The position numbers and the translations under genes are program-made. From DASUPK01 sp035456265 (lineage in GTDB: Bacteria; Actinomycetota; Thermoleophilia; Solirubrobacterales; 70-9), in the NCBI GenBank assembly GCA_035456265.1, contig DATIDP010000014.1:1-19941 (forward strand): 19,941 bases of DNA. Reading direction: 5' to 3'. Shown piece by piece: positions 1-7,258 of the stretch; position 1 is the first letter of the stretch; each line of letters starts with the position of its first letter. The notes below the pieces were generated by a model that saw only the letters and a program-made list of their open reading frames with translations, made no database searches and had not been told where the DNA came from.

Positions 1-2
1 CG

Positions 3-800
3 GCCGTCACTGTGCTGATGGAGCTCGCGGCGCGTCGCGTCGCGGACCCGGCGCCGGTCGGCCTCGAGCTGATCTTCACCGTCGCCGAGGAGGACGGGCT
101 GCGCGGCGCGAAGGAGCTCGACATCGCGTCGCTGCGGGCTCCGTTCGGCTACGTGCTCGATCACGCGACGCCGATCGGCGAGGTGATCGTGGCCGCGCCG
201 ACCTACAAGCGGCTGATCGCGGAGTTCAGCGGCCGCGAGGCTCACGCCGGGATCAACCCCGAGGACGGCCACAGCGCGATCACCGCGGCGGCGGTCGCGG
301 TCGCCGAGATGAAGCTCGGTCGCCTCGATGATGAGACCACCGCGAACGTCGGGATGATCGAAGGCGGCACGGCCTCGAACGTCGTCGCGGGGCACTGCCG
401 CATCCTCGGCGAGGCCCGCAGCGTCGACGGGGAGAGGGCCGCTGCGACCATCGGGGAGATGGTCGACGCCTGCACATGGGGGGCGAGTCAGCACGGCTGC
501 GACGTCGACGCGAGGGTGAGCGAGATGTTCCGCGGCTACCGGCTGGACCCGAAGTCCGAGGCCGTGATGATCGCCTCGGAGGCGCTGCGAGCCGCCGGTC
601 ACGAGCCTCGGCTCGTTGCGACCGGCGGCGGCAGCGACGCGAACGCCCTGGTGGCGTCCGGCTACGACGCCGTGTTGCTCGCGAACGGGACCGAGGCGAA
701 CCACACTCCAGATGAGCTGGTCACCGAGGACGCCATCGTTGAGATGCTGACGGTGTGCGAGGCCGCAATTGGACTGGTCGGAGATGCTGAAGCTGCGTAG
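3..800 (+). CDS. M20-family metallopeptidase (peptidase T-like), 5' partial
   Basis: This is a zinc-dependent exopeptidase or amidohydrolase of the M20 clan, probably acting on small peptides in the cytosol. The reading frame is open from base 3, before the first possible start (GTG at 12), so the N-terminus, including the first metal-binding His/Asp motif, lies outside the window. Visible family marks are the catalytic Glu-Glu in FTVAEEDGL, the dimerisation-domain start SGREAHAG, the segment GMIEGGTASNVV, the GGGSDANAL stretch and the late metal-ligand His in NGTEANHTPDE. The pattern is closest to PepT-like enzymes. Its 3' end overlaps the next gene by 17 bases, which suggests co-transcription with the DUF3866 and NUDIX genes. 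Confident in the family; the substrate is unknown. Confidence 0.88.
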   Translation, partial: AVTVLMELAARRVADPAPVGLELIFTVAEEDGLRGAKELDIASLRAPFGYVLDHATPIGEVIVAAPTYKRLIAEFSGREAHAGINPEDGHSAITAAAVAVAEMKLGRLDDETTANVGMIEGGTASNVVAGHCRILGEARSVDGERAAATIGEMVDACTWGASQHGCDVDARVSEMFRGYRLDPKSEAVMIASEALRAAGHEPRLVATGGGSDANALVASGYDAVLLANGTEANHTPDELVTEDAIVEMLTVCEAAIGLVGDAEAA

Positions 801-1806
801 GGGCGTGGTGAGCCGGACCGATCCGCTCATGGTGCGGGTGGCCGCGGAGGATCGGCCCGCCTGGGCCGATTGCGCGCTCGTCGGCGAGGTGCGCGAGGGC
901 GACGAGGTGATCGTCAACGTCGAGGCACGCGACCTCGGGCTCGGCTCGGGCGGCTTCGACGTCGTGCACGTCAACCTGACCCGGGGGCTCGACGCCCCCG
1001 GCGCGAGCTCGGCGGCCGCGATGAAACTCAACTACTCGTCGCTGCAGCATCCGGTGGAGCCCGTCGAGGCCCTGCCCGAGGGTGGGGCAGGGCGTCCGAT
1101 CCCGGTCCTGGTCATCTCGCTCCACGGGCAGCTCGCACCCGCGGCTTGGGCGGCGGCGAGCGCCGCCGGCGGGATGCGGGTGGGATACGTGCAGACGGCG
1201 GGCGGCGCCCTGCCGGGGTCGCTGTCCACCGACGTCGCCGAGCTGCGGCGCCGTGGGCTGCTCCGCGATCACATCAGCGCCGCGCCCGCCTATGGCGGCG
1301 AGCGCGAGGCGATCTCGGTGATCGGCGCGCTTCGGGCCGCGTGCGGGACGCTCGGCTGGGACGCGGCGATCGTCGGCCCCGGGCCCGGCATCGCCGGATC
1401 CGCGAGCGCTCTGGGGCACGGCGGAATGGCCGCGCTCGACAGCGCCCACGCCTCGATCGCCCTCGGGCTCGAGACGATGCTCGCCCCGCGGATGTCGAGC
1501 GCCGATCCGCGGGCGCGACACCGGGGCCTGAGTCACCACACCGAGACGGTGCTGCGGATGCTGCTCGGCTCAGTTCGAGTGCCGGTCCCTGTCGGGGAGG
1601 ACCGTGCGCTCGCGGAGCTCACGGATGCCTGCGGTGACCGCCATGAGCTCTGGGCGCGCCCGGCCGCCCTGGAGGAGTACGGGAGCAGCGGCCTGCCCAC
1701 GGCTCATATGGGGCGGTCGCTGCGAGAGGATCCGCTCTTCTTCGCGGCCGCGCTCGCCGCGGGGAACGGGCTCGGGGCCGCCGCGCCGGTCGAGGAGGCG
1801 GCATGA
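784..1806 (+). CDS. DUF3866 family protein
   Basis: A 340-residue protein that I recognise as DUF3866, an actinobacterial family of unknown function. The start is the ATG at 784 (MLKLRRGVVS); a TTG at 769 is also in frame but lies deeper in the upstream gene. The N-terminal third (residues 1-70) is beta-rich and looks like a small barrel. It is followed by HVNLTRGLDAPG, then MKLNYSSLQHPVEPVE, a hydrophobic VLVISLHGQLAPAAWAA segment and a Gly-rich region GPGPGIAGSASALGHGGMAALDSAHA. The last part is LSHHTETVL plus a conserved-looking charged tail. No signal peptide or clear membrane span. It overlaps the upstream peptidase by 17 bases and the downstream NUDIX gene by ATGA, so the three are probably one operon. 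No biochemical role can be assigned. Confidence 0.85.
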   Translation: MLKLRRGVVSRTDPLMVRVAAEDRPAWADCALVGEVREGDEVIVNVEARDLGLGSGGFDVVHVNLTRGLDAPGASSAAAMKLNYSSLQHPVEPVEALPEGGAGRPIPVLVISLHGQLAPAAWAAASAAGGMRVGYVQTAGGALPGSLSTDVAELRRRGLLRDHISAAPAYGGEREAISVIGALRAACGTLGWDAAIVGPGPGIAGSASALGHGGMAALDSAHASIALGLETMLAPRMSSADPRARHRGLSHHTETVLRMLLGSVRVPVPVGEDRALAELTDACGDRHELWARPAALEEYGSSGLPTAHMGRSLREDPLFFAAALAAGNGLGAAAPVEEAA

Positions 1807-2348
1807 ACGACCAGCATCCCAGGGACGAGGGCCTCGAGAAGGAGGGAAGCAAGCTCGTCTATCGCGGCGAGATCTTCGCCGTGCGGAAGGAGACCTTTCA
1901 ATACGCGGACGGGAGCCGGGCGACGCGGGAGATCGTCATCCATCCCGGTGCCGTCTGCGTGATTCCCCACGACGGGCGGTCCGTCTACATGGTCGAGCAG
2001 CCGCGCGAGGCCGTGGAGGAGCCTGCGCTGCTCGAGCTGCCGGCGGGGAAGCTCGACGTCGAGGGCGAGACCCCGCTGGAATGCGCCCAGCGGGAGCTGG
2101 CCGAGGAGATCGGCAAGTCCGCCGGGGACTGGCGTGAGCTGAAGGGCTTCTACACGAGCCCTGGGTTCGCCAACGAGCGCGTCCGGCTGTTCCTCGCCAC
2201 CGAGCTCTACGACACGCCGGAGCGCAGGTCTATCGATGAACGGATCGAGATCGTCGAGTTTCCACTCGACGACCTCGACACCGCCATCGGCCATTGCGAG
2301 GACGCGAAGTCCCTGATCGGCCTGATGATGCTCAGGGACCTGATTTAG
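1803..2348 (+). CDS. NUDIX hydrolase, ADP-ribose pyrophosphatase type
   Basis: A 181-residue NUDIX enzyme predicted to split ADP-ribose or a related nucleoside-diphosphate sugar into AMP and a sugar phosphate. The Nudix box spans residues 82-104 (G82, E89, R97-E98-L99, E101-E102, G104). There is one extra residue between the Gly and the first Glu, as I recall for the mycobacterial ADP-ribose pyrophosphatase. Downstream, YTSPGFANERV (117-127) matches the ADPRase-specific loop. The N-terminal strands (VYRGEIFAVRKETFQYADG) fit the dimerising domain of that subfamily. The ATG shares ATGA with the DUF3866 stop, indicating translational coupling. A NUDIX gene directly before xerD is an arrangement known from other actinobacteria. 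Confidence 0.92.
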   Translation: MNDQHPRDEGLEKEGSKLVYRGEIFAVRKETFQYADGSRATREIVIHPGAVCVIPHDGRSVYMVEQPREAVEEPALLELPAGKLDVEGETPLECAQRELAEEIGKSAGDWRELKGFYTSPGFANERVRLFLATELYDTPERRSIDERIEIVEFPLDDLDTAIGHCEDAKSLIGLMMLRDLI

Positions 2349-2353
2349 CGGTT

Positions 2354-2366
2354 TCTTCACAGAAGA
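2354..2366. promoter_or_regulatory. Small inverted repeat between NUDIX gene and xerD
   Basis: TCTTC-ACA-GAAGA is a perfect 5-bp inverted repeat starting six bases after the NUDIX stop. It could be a weak hairpin ending the upstream operon or a binding site near the xerD promoter. The stem is short and no T-run follows, so the role is uncertain. Confidence 0.25.
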
Positions 2367-2394
2367 TATTGAGATACGCCGTCGGGTCGGAAGG

Positions 2395-2406
2395 GACCGG
2401 CCGGTC
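2395..2406. promoter_or_regulatory. 12-bp palindrome upstream of xerD
   Basis: GACCGGCCGGTC is a perfect palindrome ending 18 bases before the xerD ATG. It lies where a repressor site or a 5' leader hairpin could act. Palindromes of G/C are common by chance in this base composition, so this is only a candidate. Confidence 0.25.
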
Positions 2407-2424
2407 GCCGCGGAAGTACTTGGC

Positions 2425-3396
2425 ATGGCCACGATTGCGCCGCCCCGCGATGCGACGGACGCAAAGCAACCCTCAGAGCGCTACGAGGCGCTGGTGCTGG
2501 ACTTTCTCGCGCACCTGGAGTTCGAGCGAGGGCTGTCGCGCAACACGTTGGCCGCCTACCGAACGGACCTGCTCCAGTTCGGCCGCTTCCTCGCCGAGCG
2601 CGGCAGGGATGCGACCAGCGCCGAGGCCGGGGACCTCTCGGACTTCCTCGCCGATCTCGCTAAGGGCGACGACAACGGGCGCGCGCCGGCGTCGAACGCC
2701 ACCGTCCACCGCAAGGCCGCCTGCCTGCGGTCCTTCTACCGGCACCTGCGCCGCGAGGAGGCGATCGACGACGATCCAGCGGCACGGCTCGAGACGCCGC
2801 GGCGCGGGCGCAAGCTGCCCGAGGTCCTCAGCTACGCGGAGGTGCAGCGCCTGCTGGCCCAGCCCCGGGGCGACGTTCCCAGGGCGGTCCGGGACCGCGC
2901 CCTGCTGGAGCTGATGTACGCATCGGGGCTCAGGGCCTCGGAGACGATCTCGCTGGAGATCTCGGACGTCGACTTGGACCACGGGATCGTCCGCGCCACG
3001 GGCAAGGGGTCGAAGGAGCGGCTCGTGCCGGTGGGCGGCAAGGCGATCGCGGCCGTCCGCGTCTATCTGCGCTCCGGCAGGCCGAAGCTCGTGAATTCGC
3101 CGGAGGAGCGCAAGCTGTTCCTCAACTTCCGCGGCGGGCCGCTGACCCGGCAGGGGCTCTACAAGATCGTCCTTCGCCACGCGGAGTCTGCGGGTCTCGG
3201 CGACCGCATGAGCCCGCACACCCTGCGGCACTCCTTCGCGACCCACCTCCTGAGCGGGGGTTGCGACCTGCGCTCGGTCCAGGAGATGCTCGGGCACGCC
3301 GATCTCTCGACGACCCAGCTGTACACGCACCTCTCCGGCGAGGAGCTCAAGGAGGCCTACTTCAAGGCCCACCCGCGAGCGCACCTGTCTCACTAG
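2425..3396 (+). CDS. xerD: Tyrosine recombinase XerD/XerC
   Basis: A 323-residue site-specific recombinase of the Xer type, which resolves chromosome dimers at dif near the division septum. The N-terminal SAM-like DNA-binding domain covers about residues 21-115 (YEALVLDFLAHLEFERGLSRNT). The catalytic domain follows, with the full active-site set visible: R170 (ASGLRASE), K194 (TGKGSKER), H265 and R268 (HTLRHSFATHLL), H291 (LGHADLSTT) and the nucleophile Y300. The length is normal for the family, with a short extra N-terminal tail of about 20 residues. XerC and XerD are hard to separate by eye; xerD is favoured because it follows a NUDIX gene, as in mycobacteria. It does not look like a phage integrase: no extra arm-binding domain and no adjacent tRNA or excisionase. 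Confidence 0.93.
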   Translation: MATIAPPRDATDAKQPSERYEALVLDFLAHLEFERGLSRNTLAAYRTDLLQFGRFLAERGRDATSAEAGDLSDFLADLAKGDDNGRAPASNATVHRKAACLRSFYRHLRREEAIDDDPAARLETPRRGRKLPEVLSYAEVQRLLAQPRGDVPRAVRDRALLELMYASGLRASETISLEISDVDLDHGIVRATGKGSKERLVPVGGKAIAAVRVYLRSGRPKLVNSPEERKLFLNFRGGPLTRQGLYKIVLRHAESAGLGDRMSPHTLRHSFATHLLSGGCDLRSVQEMLGHADLSTTQLYTHLSGEELKEAYFKAHPRAHLSH

Positions 3397-3402
3397 CGGC
3401 AC

Positions 3403-3408
3403 TAGCAT
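3403..3408 (+). promoter_or_regulatory. Candidate -10 box of mutM (TAGCAT)
   Basis: TAGCAT lies 8 bases before the mutM ATG at 3417, in the 20-base gap after xerD. At that spacing transcription would start at or within about two bases of the start codon, so the mRNA would be leaderless or nearly so. No Shine-Dalgarno sequence is visible in the gap, which fits. Confidence 0.45.
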
Positions 3409-3416
3409 CGGGCGCG

Positions 3417-4433
3417 ATGCCCGAGTTACCCGAGGTGGAGACGGTCCGTCGCCAGCTCGAGCCGGAGCTGGTCGGGAGGCGAATCACCTCCGCTGAGGTG
3501 CTTGACGAGCGGCTCACCCGGCCCGAGCCGCCCCGCGCGCTGGAGCGCGCGGTCGAGGACAGGGAGGTCACCGCCGTTGCGAGGCGCGGTAAGTACCTGC
3601 TGGTCGGCCTGGAGGGCGGGCGGACGCTCGCCCTGCATCTGCGGATGACGGGGAACCTGCTGCTGCGGGATCCCGCAGAAGGCGTGACCGCCGACCTCAT
3701 GAAGAGCGACCCAGCCTCACACGAGTCGGGCTCGGCAGAGCCTCGCGCGCCCTCGCATCAACCGCGGCTGTACGAGTCGAAGCCCGAGCCGAGCCACATC
3801 CGGGCGCGCTTCGAGCTCGACGACGGCCGGGCCCTGCTGTTCACGGACGTGCGCCGCTTCGGGCAGGCGGTGGTCCTCGACGCCGGCGACCAGCTGGATG
3901 ACTTCTTCGCCTCCAGGCTCGGCGTCGAGCCGCTCTCCGGGGACCTGACTCCGGAGCGGCTCCTCGAGCTGGCGGCAAACCGGAAGGCGCCGCTGAAGTC
4001 CTTCCTGCTCTCGCAGTCGCGGATCGCGGGAATCGGGAACATCTACGCGGACGAGGCGCTCTGGCGGGCCCGGCTCCACCCGCTCTCGCCGGCGGGCTCG
4101 ATGAGGCGCGAGCACGCGGCGCGCCTGGTGGAGGGGATCGTCGGCGCTCTCCAGGCCGGACTCGATCATGGCGGCGCCAGCATCGACGACTACCTGGACG
4201 CGCGGGGCGAGCCGGGATCGATGCAGGAGGAGTTCCTCGTCCACACCCGCGAAGGTGAGCCGTGTCTGCGGCCCGGCGAGGAGCATCGTCCCTCTCCGGC
4301 GCCCGTGATCCAGCGGATCGTCGTCACCGGCCGCTCGACCTACTTCTGCCCGAACTGCCAGGAGCGGCTGCGCCGGCGGCCGCGGCGGCGGAAGCCGGCC
4401 CGGAGGGCGGGGCGCGGGACGGGGGCGAGGTGA
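3417..4433 (+). CDS. mutM: Formamidopyrimidine-DNA glycosylase (MutM/Fpg), variant
   Basis: A 338-residue bifunctional glycosylase/AP lyase that removes 8-oxoguanine and ring-opened purines. The ATG at 3417 is chosen because it gives the required N-terminus MPELPEVE, with P2 as the Schiff-base nucleophile and E3 catalytic; the frame is open further upstream. Other marks are K59 (RRGKYLL), the void-filling LHLRMTGN (73-80), FTDVRRFGQ (142-150), and the H2TH region with SRIAGIGNIYADEALW (201-216). R306 (VTGRST) is in the zinc-finger hairpin. Two oddities: about 35 extra residues (roughly 90-125) between the first strands and SHIRARFEL, and a zinc finger with C283, C311 and C314 but P286 where the second Cys should be. 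The protein ends in a long Arg-rich tail (318-338). The stop overlaps the next gene. Confidence 0.93.
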   Translation: MPELPEVETVRRQLEPELVGRRITSAEVLDERLTRPEPPRALERAVEDREVTAVARRGKYLLVGLEGGRTLALHLRMTGNLLLRDPAEGVTADLMKSDPASHESGSAEPRAPSHQPRLYESKPEPSHIRARFELDDGRALLFTDVRRFGQAVVLDAGDQLDDFFASRLGVEPLSGDLTPERLLELAANRKAPLKSFLLSQSRIAGIGNIYADEALWRARLHPLSPAGSMRREHAARLVEGIVGALQAGLDHGGASIDDYLDARGEPGSMQEEFLVHTREGEPCLRPGEEHRPSPAPVIQRIVVTGRSTYFCPNCQERLRRRPRRRKPARRAGRGTGAR

Positions 4434-5365
4434 GCGGGCCGCCCCCTCTCCCGGACGGATTCGCGGTCGGCCACTGGTCGGATCCGGAGGGCGGCACCGG
4501 GTGCACGGTGGTTCTGCCGCCCGCGGAGACAAGTGCCGGGGTCTGCGTCCACGGCGGCGGCCCGGGCACCCGGGAGACGGATGTGCTGCGGCCGCTCGCC
4601 AACGCCCAGGAGGCGAACGCCATCCTGATCACTGGCGGGAGCGCCTTCGGGCTGGCTGCGGCGGACGGGGTGGTTCGCTGGCTCGAGGAGCACGAGCGCG
4701 GCTACTTCACTCCATACGGCCGGGTGCCGCTCGTGCCCGCGGCGGTGATCTACGACCTGCCCTCCGGCTCCGGTCCGGCGTCGCGGCCCGGTCCGGCTGC
4801 CGGCTATGCCGCCTGCGAGGCGGCCGCCCCCGGCGTCCCCGAGCGCGGGGAGGTGGGCGCGGGGACCGGCGCGACGGTCGGAAAGATCCTGGGACGCGAT
4901 CGGGCGCGGCCCGGCGGCGTCGGCTACGCCGCGCTGGTCACGGGGACGGGGCACACGGTGGCGGCGGTCGCCGCCGTCAATGCGGCGGGCGACGTGATCG
5001 ACGAGGACGGCTCGGTGCTCGCGGGGCCGCGCGGCGAGGAGGGTGAGGTGCTGCGCGGCGCCGAGGCGATCGCGGCGATGGTGGAGCCGCCGCAGTTCCG
5101 CGTCCCGGAGGGGAACTCGACGCCGGTGTGCGTCTGCACCGACGCGTCCCTCGACAAGAGGGGCTGCTCGATGGTCGCGCGGGCGGCGACCGCCGGTCTG
5201 GGGCGTGCGGTCGACCCGGTGTTCACGCCGGTCGACGGGGATGTCGTCTTCTGTCTCGCCTCGGGCCGCCAGGAGCCGGATCCGTTCGCGCCGTTTCAAA
5301 TCGGAGCGGCGGCCGCCACGGTCACGGCCGCGGCGGTCCGTGATGCCGTTCGTCGGGTCCGCTGA
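4430..5365 (+). CDS. P1-family peptidase (DmpA/NylC-like, self-cleaving)
   Basis: A 311-residue member of the P1/S58 N-terminal-nucleophile family, relatives of which act as aminopeptidases or oligoamide hydrolases after cutting themselves into two chains. The family fold shows in CVHGGGPGTRETDVL (39-53), ILITGGSAFGLAAADGVVRWLEE (65-87), VPAAVIYDL and the GEVGAGTGATVGK loop (140-152). The predicted autocleavage point is N229-S230 in PEGNSTPVCVCTD, giving a short C-terminal chain with Ser (or T231) as nucleophile; VDGDVVFCLASG follows as expected. The GTG at 4430 overlaps the mutM TGA as GTGA, so translation is probably coupled. An open frame extends back to 4262 but lies inside mutM and lacks family sequence. 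The substrate is unknown. Confidence 0.88.
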   Translation: MSGPPPLPDGFAVGHWSDPEGGTGCTVVLPPAETSAGVCVHGGGPGTRETDVLRPLANAQEANAILITGGSAFGLAAADGVVRWLEEHERGYFTPYGRVPLVPAAVIYDLPSGSGPASRPGPAAGYAACEAAAPGVPERGEVGAGTGATVGKILGRDRARPGGVGYAALVTGTGHTVAAVAAVNAAGDVIDEDGSVLAGPRGEEGEVLRGAEAIAAMVEPPQFRVPEGNSTPVCVCTDASLDKRGCSMVARAATAGLGRAVDPVFTPVDGDVVFCLASGRQEPDPFAPFQIGAAAATVTAAAVRDAVRRVR

Positions 5366-5371
5366 AGCGGA

Positions 5372-5377
5372 GATACT
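5372..5377 (+). promoter_or_regulatory. Candidate -10 box of SnoaL-like gene (GATACT)
   Basis: GATACT is followed by exactly 6 bases and then the GTG start at 5384. It is an imperfect match to TAnnnT but has the same spacing as the other leaderless-type promoters in this window. Confidence 0.3.
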
Positions 5378-5383
5378 CGGCGG

Positions 5384-5794
5384 GTGTCCAGGGAACTGGA
5401 GCTCGTCAAGTCGATCTACGACGACTGGGCGGAGGGCGACTTCACCTCGGCCAAGTGGGCGGATCCACAGATCGAGTTCATCATGCACGGCGGCCTCAAT
5501 TCGGGACGGTGGACCGGGGTGGAGGAGATGGCCGGGGCGTGGGCCGCGATGCTCAGGGCCTGGGACGACCTACGCGCCATACCCGACGAGTTCCGGGAGC
5601 TCGGGGATGGTCGCGTTCTCGTCTTCCTCAGGAACGAGGGACACGGCAAGGGCAGTGGAATCGACATCCACGGGATCGCGGCGAAGTCCGCCAACGTCTT
5701 CACCGTCCGGGACGGCAAGGTGACCCGGCTGGAGCTCTACTGGGACCGGACCGAGGCGATGGCGGACCTGGGCCGGCACAGAGAGACGCCCTAG
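5384..5794 (+). CDS. SnoaL-like / NTF2-fold protein
   Basis: A 136-residue protein with the layout of the cone-shaped SnoaL/NTF2-like fold. It starts with an N-terminal helix (ELELVKSIYDDWAEGDF), followed by DPQIEFIMHGGLNSGRWTGVEEMAGAWAAML. The remaining strands include FRELGDGRVLVFLRNEGHGKGSG and VFTVRDGKVTRLELYWDRTEAM. Such proteins are small enzymes (isomerases, cyclases, hydrolases) or ligand-binding domains, and the fold alone does not give the reaction. The GTG start at 5384 is the only good one, 18 bases after the upstream stop. No catalytic residues can be named with confidence. It is probably a single-gene transcript or a tail of the mutM unit. Confidence 0.82.
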   Translation: MSRELELVKSIYDDWAEGDFTSAKWADPQIEFIMHGGLNSGRWTGVEEMAGAWAAMLRAWDDLRAIPDEFRELGDGRVLVFLRNEGHGKGSGIDIHGIAAKSANVFTVRDGKVTRLELYWDRTEAMADLGRHRETP

Positions 5795-5835
5795 GCAGCT
5801 GATCCGTCCGGGCATTCCGGCAACGTCAGTGGGCC

Positions 5836-6555
5836 ATGCCCGGAAGCGTGAAGACGGAGGCCGTGGTGCTGCGGAGCATTCGCTACGGCGAGGCCGACCG
5901 CGTCGTGCACCTCTACTCGGCGACGCGGGGGCGGATCGGTGCGATCGCGAAGGGGTCGCGGCGGCCCAAGTCCAGGTTCGGCGGCCGGCTCGAGCCGTTC
6001 TTTCGGCTCAATCTCGTGCTGTATGAGGGGCGGGGCGATCTGCTCACGGTGACCGGCGCCTCGACGGTCGATGGCCACGCGCGGCTGCGCTCGTCGGGGG
6101 CGGCCCTGGGGGCGGCGGGGAGGGCGTGTGACGCGGTGCTGCGGCTGCTCGACTCGGGGGAGCCGAACGAGGCCGCCTACAACCTGCTCTGCAACTACCT
6201 GGGGCTGCTCGATGACGATGCGGATGCCGCCAGCGCGCCGGGGGCGGCGCTCGCCTTCCGGCTCAAGCTGGCACTGGCCGCCGGGTTCTCGCCCGAGCTG
6301 GCGAGCTGCGCCACCTGCGGTGAGGCCGAGCACATCGCGGCCTTCTCGGGCGCGGCGGGCGGGGTGGTCTGCGCGAGCTGCGAGGGCGGAGGCTTTTCCC
6401 TCTCGGAGGAGGCGCACCGGTTCATGGTCGATGCCCTGGCTCGGCCGCTCGCCGAGGCGCCGGATGCCCCTCGCGGGGTGGCGGCCCAGGCCGACCGGGC
6501 GATAACCGAGACGCTCGAGCACCACGCGCACGTGCGGCTGCGGGCCGCCGCCTAG
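5836..6555 (+). CDS. recO: DNA repair protein RecO
   Basis: A 239-residue mediator that helps RecA load onto SSB-coated single-stranded DNA with RecR in the RecF pathway. The N-terminal OB-fold covers about residues 1-80 (KTEAVVLRSIRYGEADRVVHLYS, then GRIGAIAKGSRRPKSRFGGRLEPF). The helical domain follows and contains a four-cysteine zinc site, C158-x2-C161 and C179-x2-C182, as in zinc-type RecO proteins. Length is normal. The ATG at 5836 gives the standard N-terminus. It lies 41 bases after the SnoaL-like gene, with no clear Shine-Dalgarno sequence and no convincing -10 box. Confidence 0.93.
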   Translation: MPGSVKTEAVVLRSIRYGEADRVVHLYSATRGRIGAIAKGSRRPKSRFGGRLEPFFRLNLVLYEGRGDLLTVTGASTVDGHARLRSSGAALGAAGRACDAVLRLLDSGEPNEAAYNLLCNYLGLLDDDADAASAPGAALAFRLKLALAAGFSPELASCATCGEAEHIAAFSGAAGGVVCASCEGGGFSLSEEAHRFMVDALARPLAEAPDAPRGVAAQADRAITETLEHHAHVRLRAAA

Positions 6556-6570
6556 CCGGGGCCGCTCTCT

Positions 6571-6576
6571 TACAGT
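6571..6576 (+). promoter_or_regulatory. Candidate -10 box of MOSC gene (TACAGT)
   Basis: TACAGT is followed by 7 bases and the ATG at 6584, so the transcript would begin at about the start codon. This spacing decides the start: an in-frame GTG at 6575 lies inside the box and is unlikely to be used. Confidence 0.5.
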
Positions 6577-6583
6577 GGCGCGA

Positions 6584-7225
6584 ATGCCAAGCGTGCTCTC
6601 AGTCAACGTCGGCCGGCCGCGGCCGATCAGTTATCGGGGCGAGCAGGTGATGACCGGGATCTTCAAACAGCCGGTGCGCGGTCGCATCGCAGCGCGCGGC
6701 ACGAACCTGGACGGAGACGAGCAAGGGAACCCGAAGGTGCACGGAGGCCTTGACAAGGCGATCTACGCGTATTCGCGCGAGGACTATGCCTGGTGGGAGG
6801 AGGAACTCGCCGAGTCGATGGAGCCGGGCACCTTCGGCGAGAACCTCACGACGACGGGACTGGAGCTCAACGACGCGCTGATCGGCGAGAGGTGGCGGGT
6901 CGGAACGGCGCTGCTCGAGGTCTCGGAGCCACGGTTTCCATGCTTCAAGCTCGGTGTCAGGATGGGCACGCAGCGCTTCGTCAAGCGGTTCGCGGCGGCC
7001 CGCCGGACGGGCACTTACCTCCGCATCCGGGACGAGGGGGAGTTCGGCAAGGGTGATTCGATCGATGTCGTGACGCGGCCGGATCATGGCGTGACCATCG
7101 GGTCGTTCGCCGAGGCGTATCTCGGAGATCGCGATCGGCTCGACCAGCTGCTGGCCGCGGATCAGCTCTCAAACGAGTGGCGATCGTGGATCGAGGAGCA
7201 GCTCAGGAAGCGGCGGCAGGCCTAG
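6584..7225 (+). CDS. MOSC-domain protein (YiiM-like)
   Basis: A 213-residue MOSC protein, related to YiiM and to the C-terminal domain of molybdenum-cofactor sulfurases. Such proteins can reduce N-hydroxylated bases and related compounds using molybdenum cofactor. The domain begins at VLSVNVGRPRPISYRG, continues through the conserved KVHGGLDKAIYAYSREDYAWW (51-71) and FGENLTTTGL (84-93), and has the conserved cysteine C120 in SEPRFPCFKLG. A C-terminal helical extension (LDQLLAADQLSNEWRSWIEEQL) is usual for YiiM-like members. The gene ends 33 bases before the convergent SDR gene. No cofactor-synthesis genes are nearby. Confidence 0.9.
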   Translation: MPSVLSVNVGRPRPISYRGEQVMTGIFKQPVRGRIAARGTNLDGDEQGNPKVHGGLDKAIYAYSREDYAWWEEELAESMEPGTFGENLTTTGLELNDALIGERWRVGTALLEVSEPRFPCFKLGVRMGTQRFVKRFAAARRTGTYLRIRDEGEFGKGDSIDVVTRPDHGVTIGSFAEAYLGDRDRLDQLLAADQLSNEWRSWIEEQLRKRRQA

Positions 7226-7231
7226 GCGCTC

Positions 7232-7247
7232 GCGGCCTCGAGACCGC
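7232..7247. terminator. Candidate hairpin between convergent genes
   Basis: A 16-base near-palindrome (GCGG, one mismatch pair, then CTCGAG at the centre, closing with CCGC) fills half of the 33-base gap between the MOSC gene and the reverse-strand SDR gene. Its place between two stops suggests a shared terminator, though there is no T-run on either side. Confidence 0.35.
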
Positions 7248-7258
7248 TGGGCGTGGGA

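Noticed and set aside
1809..2115. One-residue insertion in the Nudix box as a possible novelty
   Set aside because: From memory, the mycobacterial ADP-ribose pyrophosphatase has the same extra residue, so it is typical of the subfamily.
2425..3396. Tyrosine recombinase as sign of a mobile element
   Set aside because: It has the size and motifs of housekeeping XerD and follows a NUDIX gene as in other actinobacteria; no att-like repeats or cargo nearby.
4340..5488. 382-codon reverse frame over the P1 peptidase
   Set aside because: Antisense shadow, Arg-rich, no recognisable domain.
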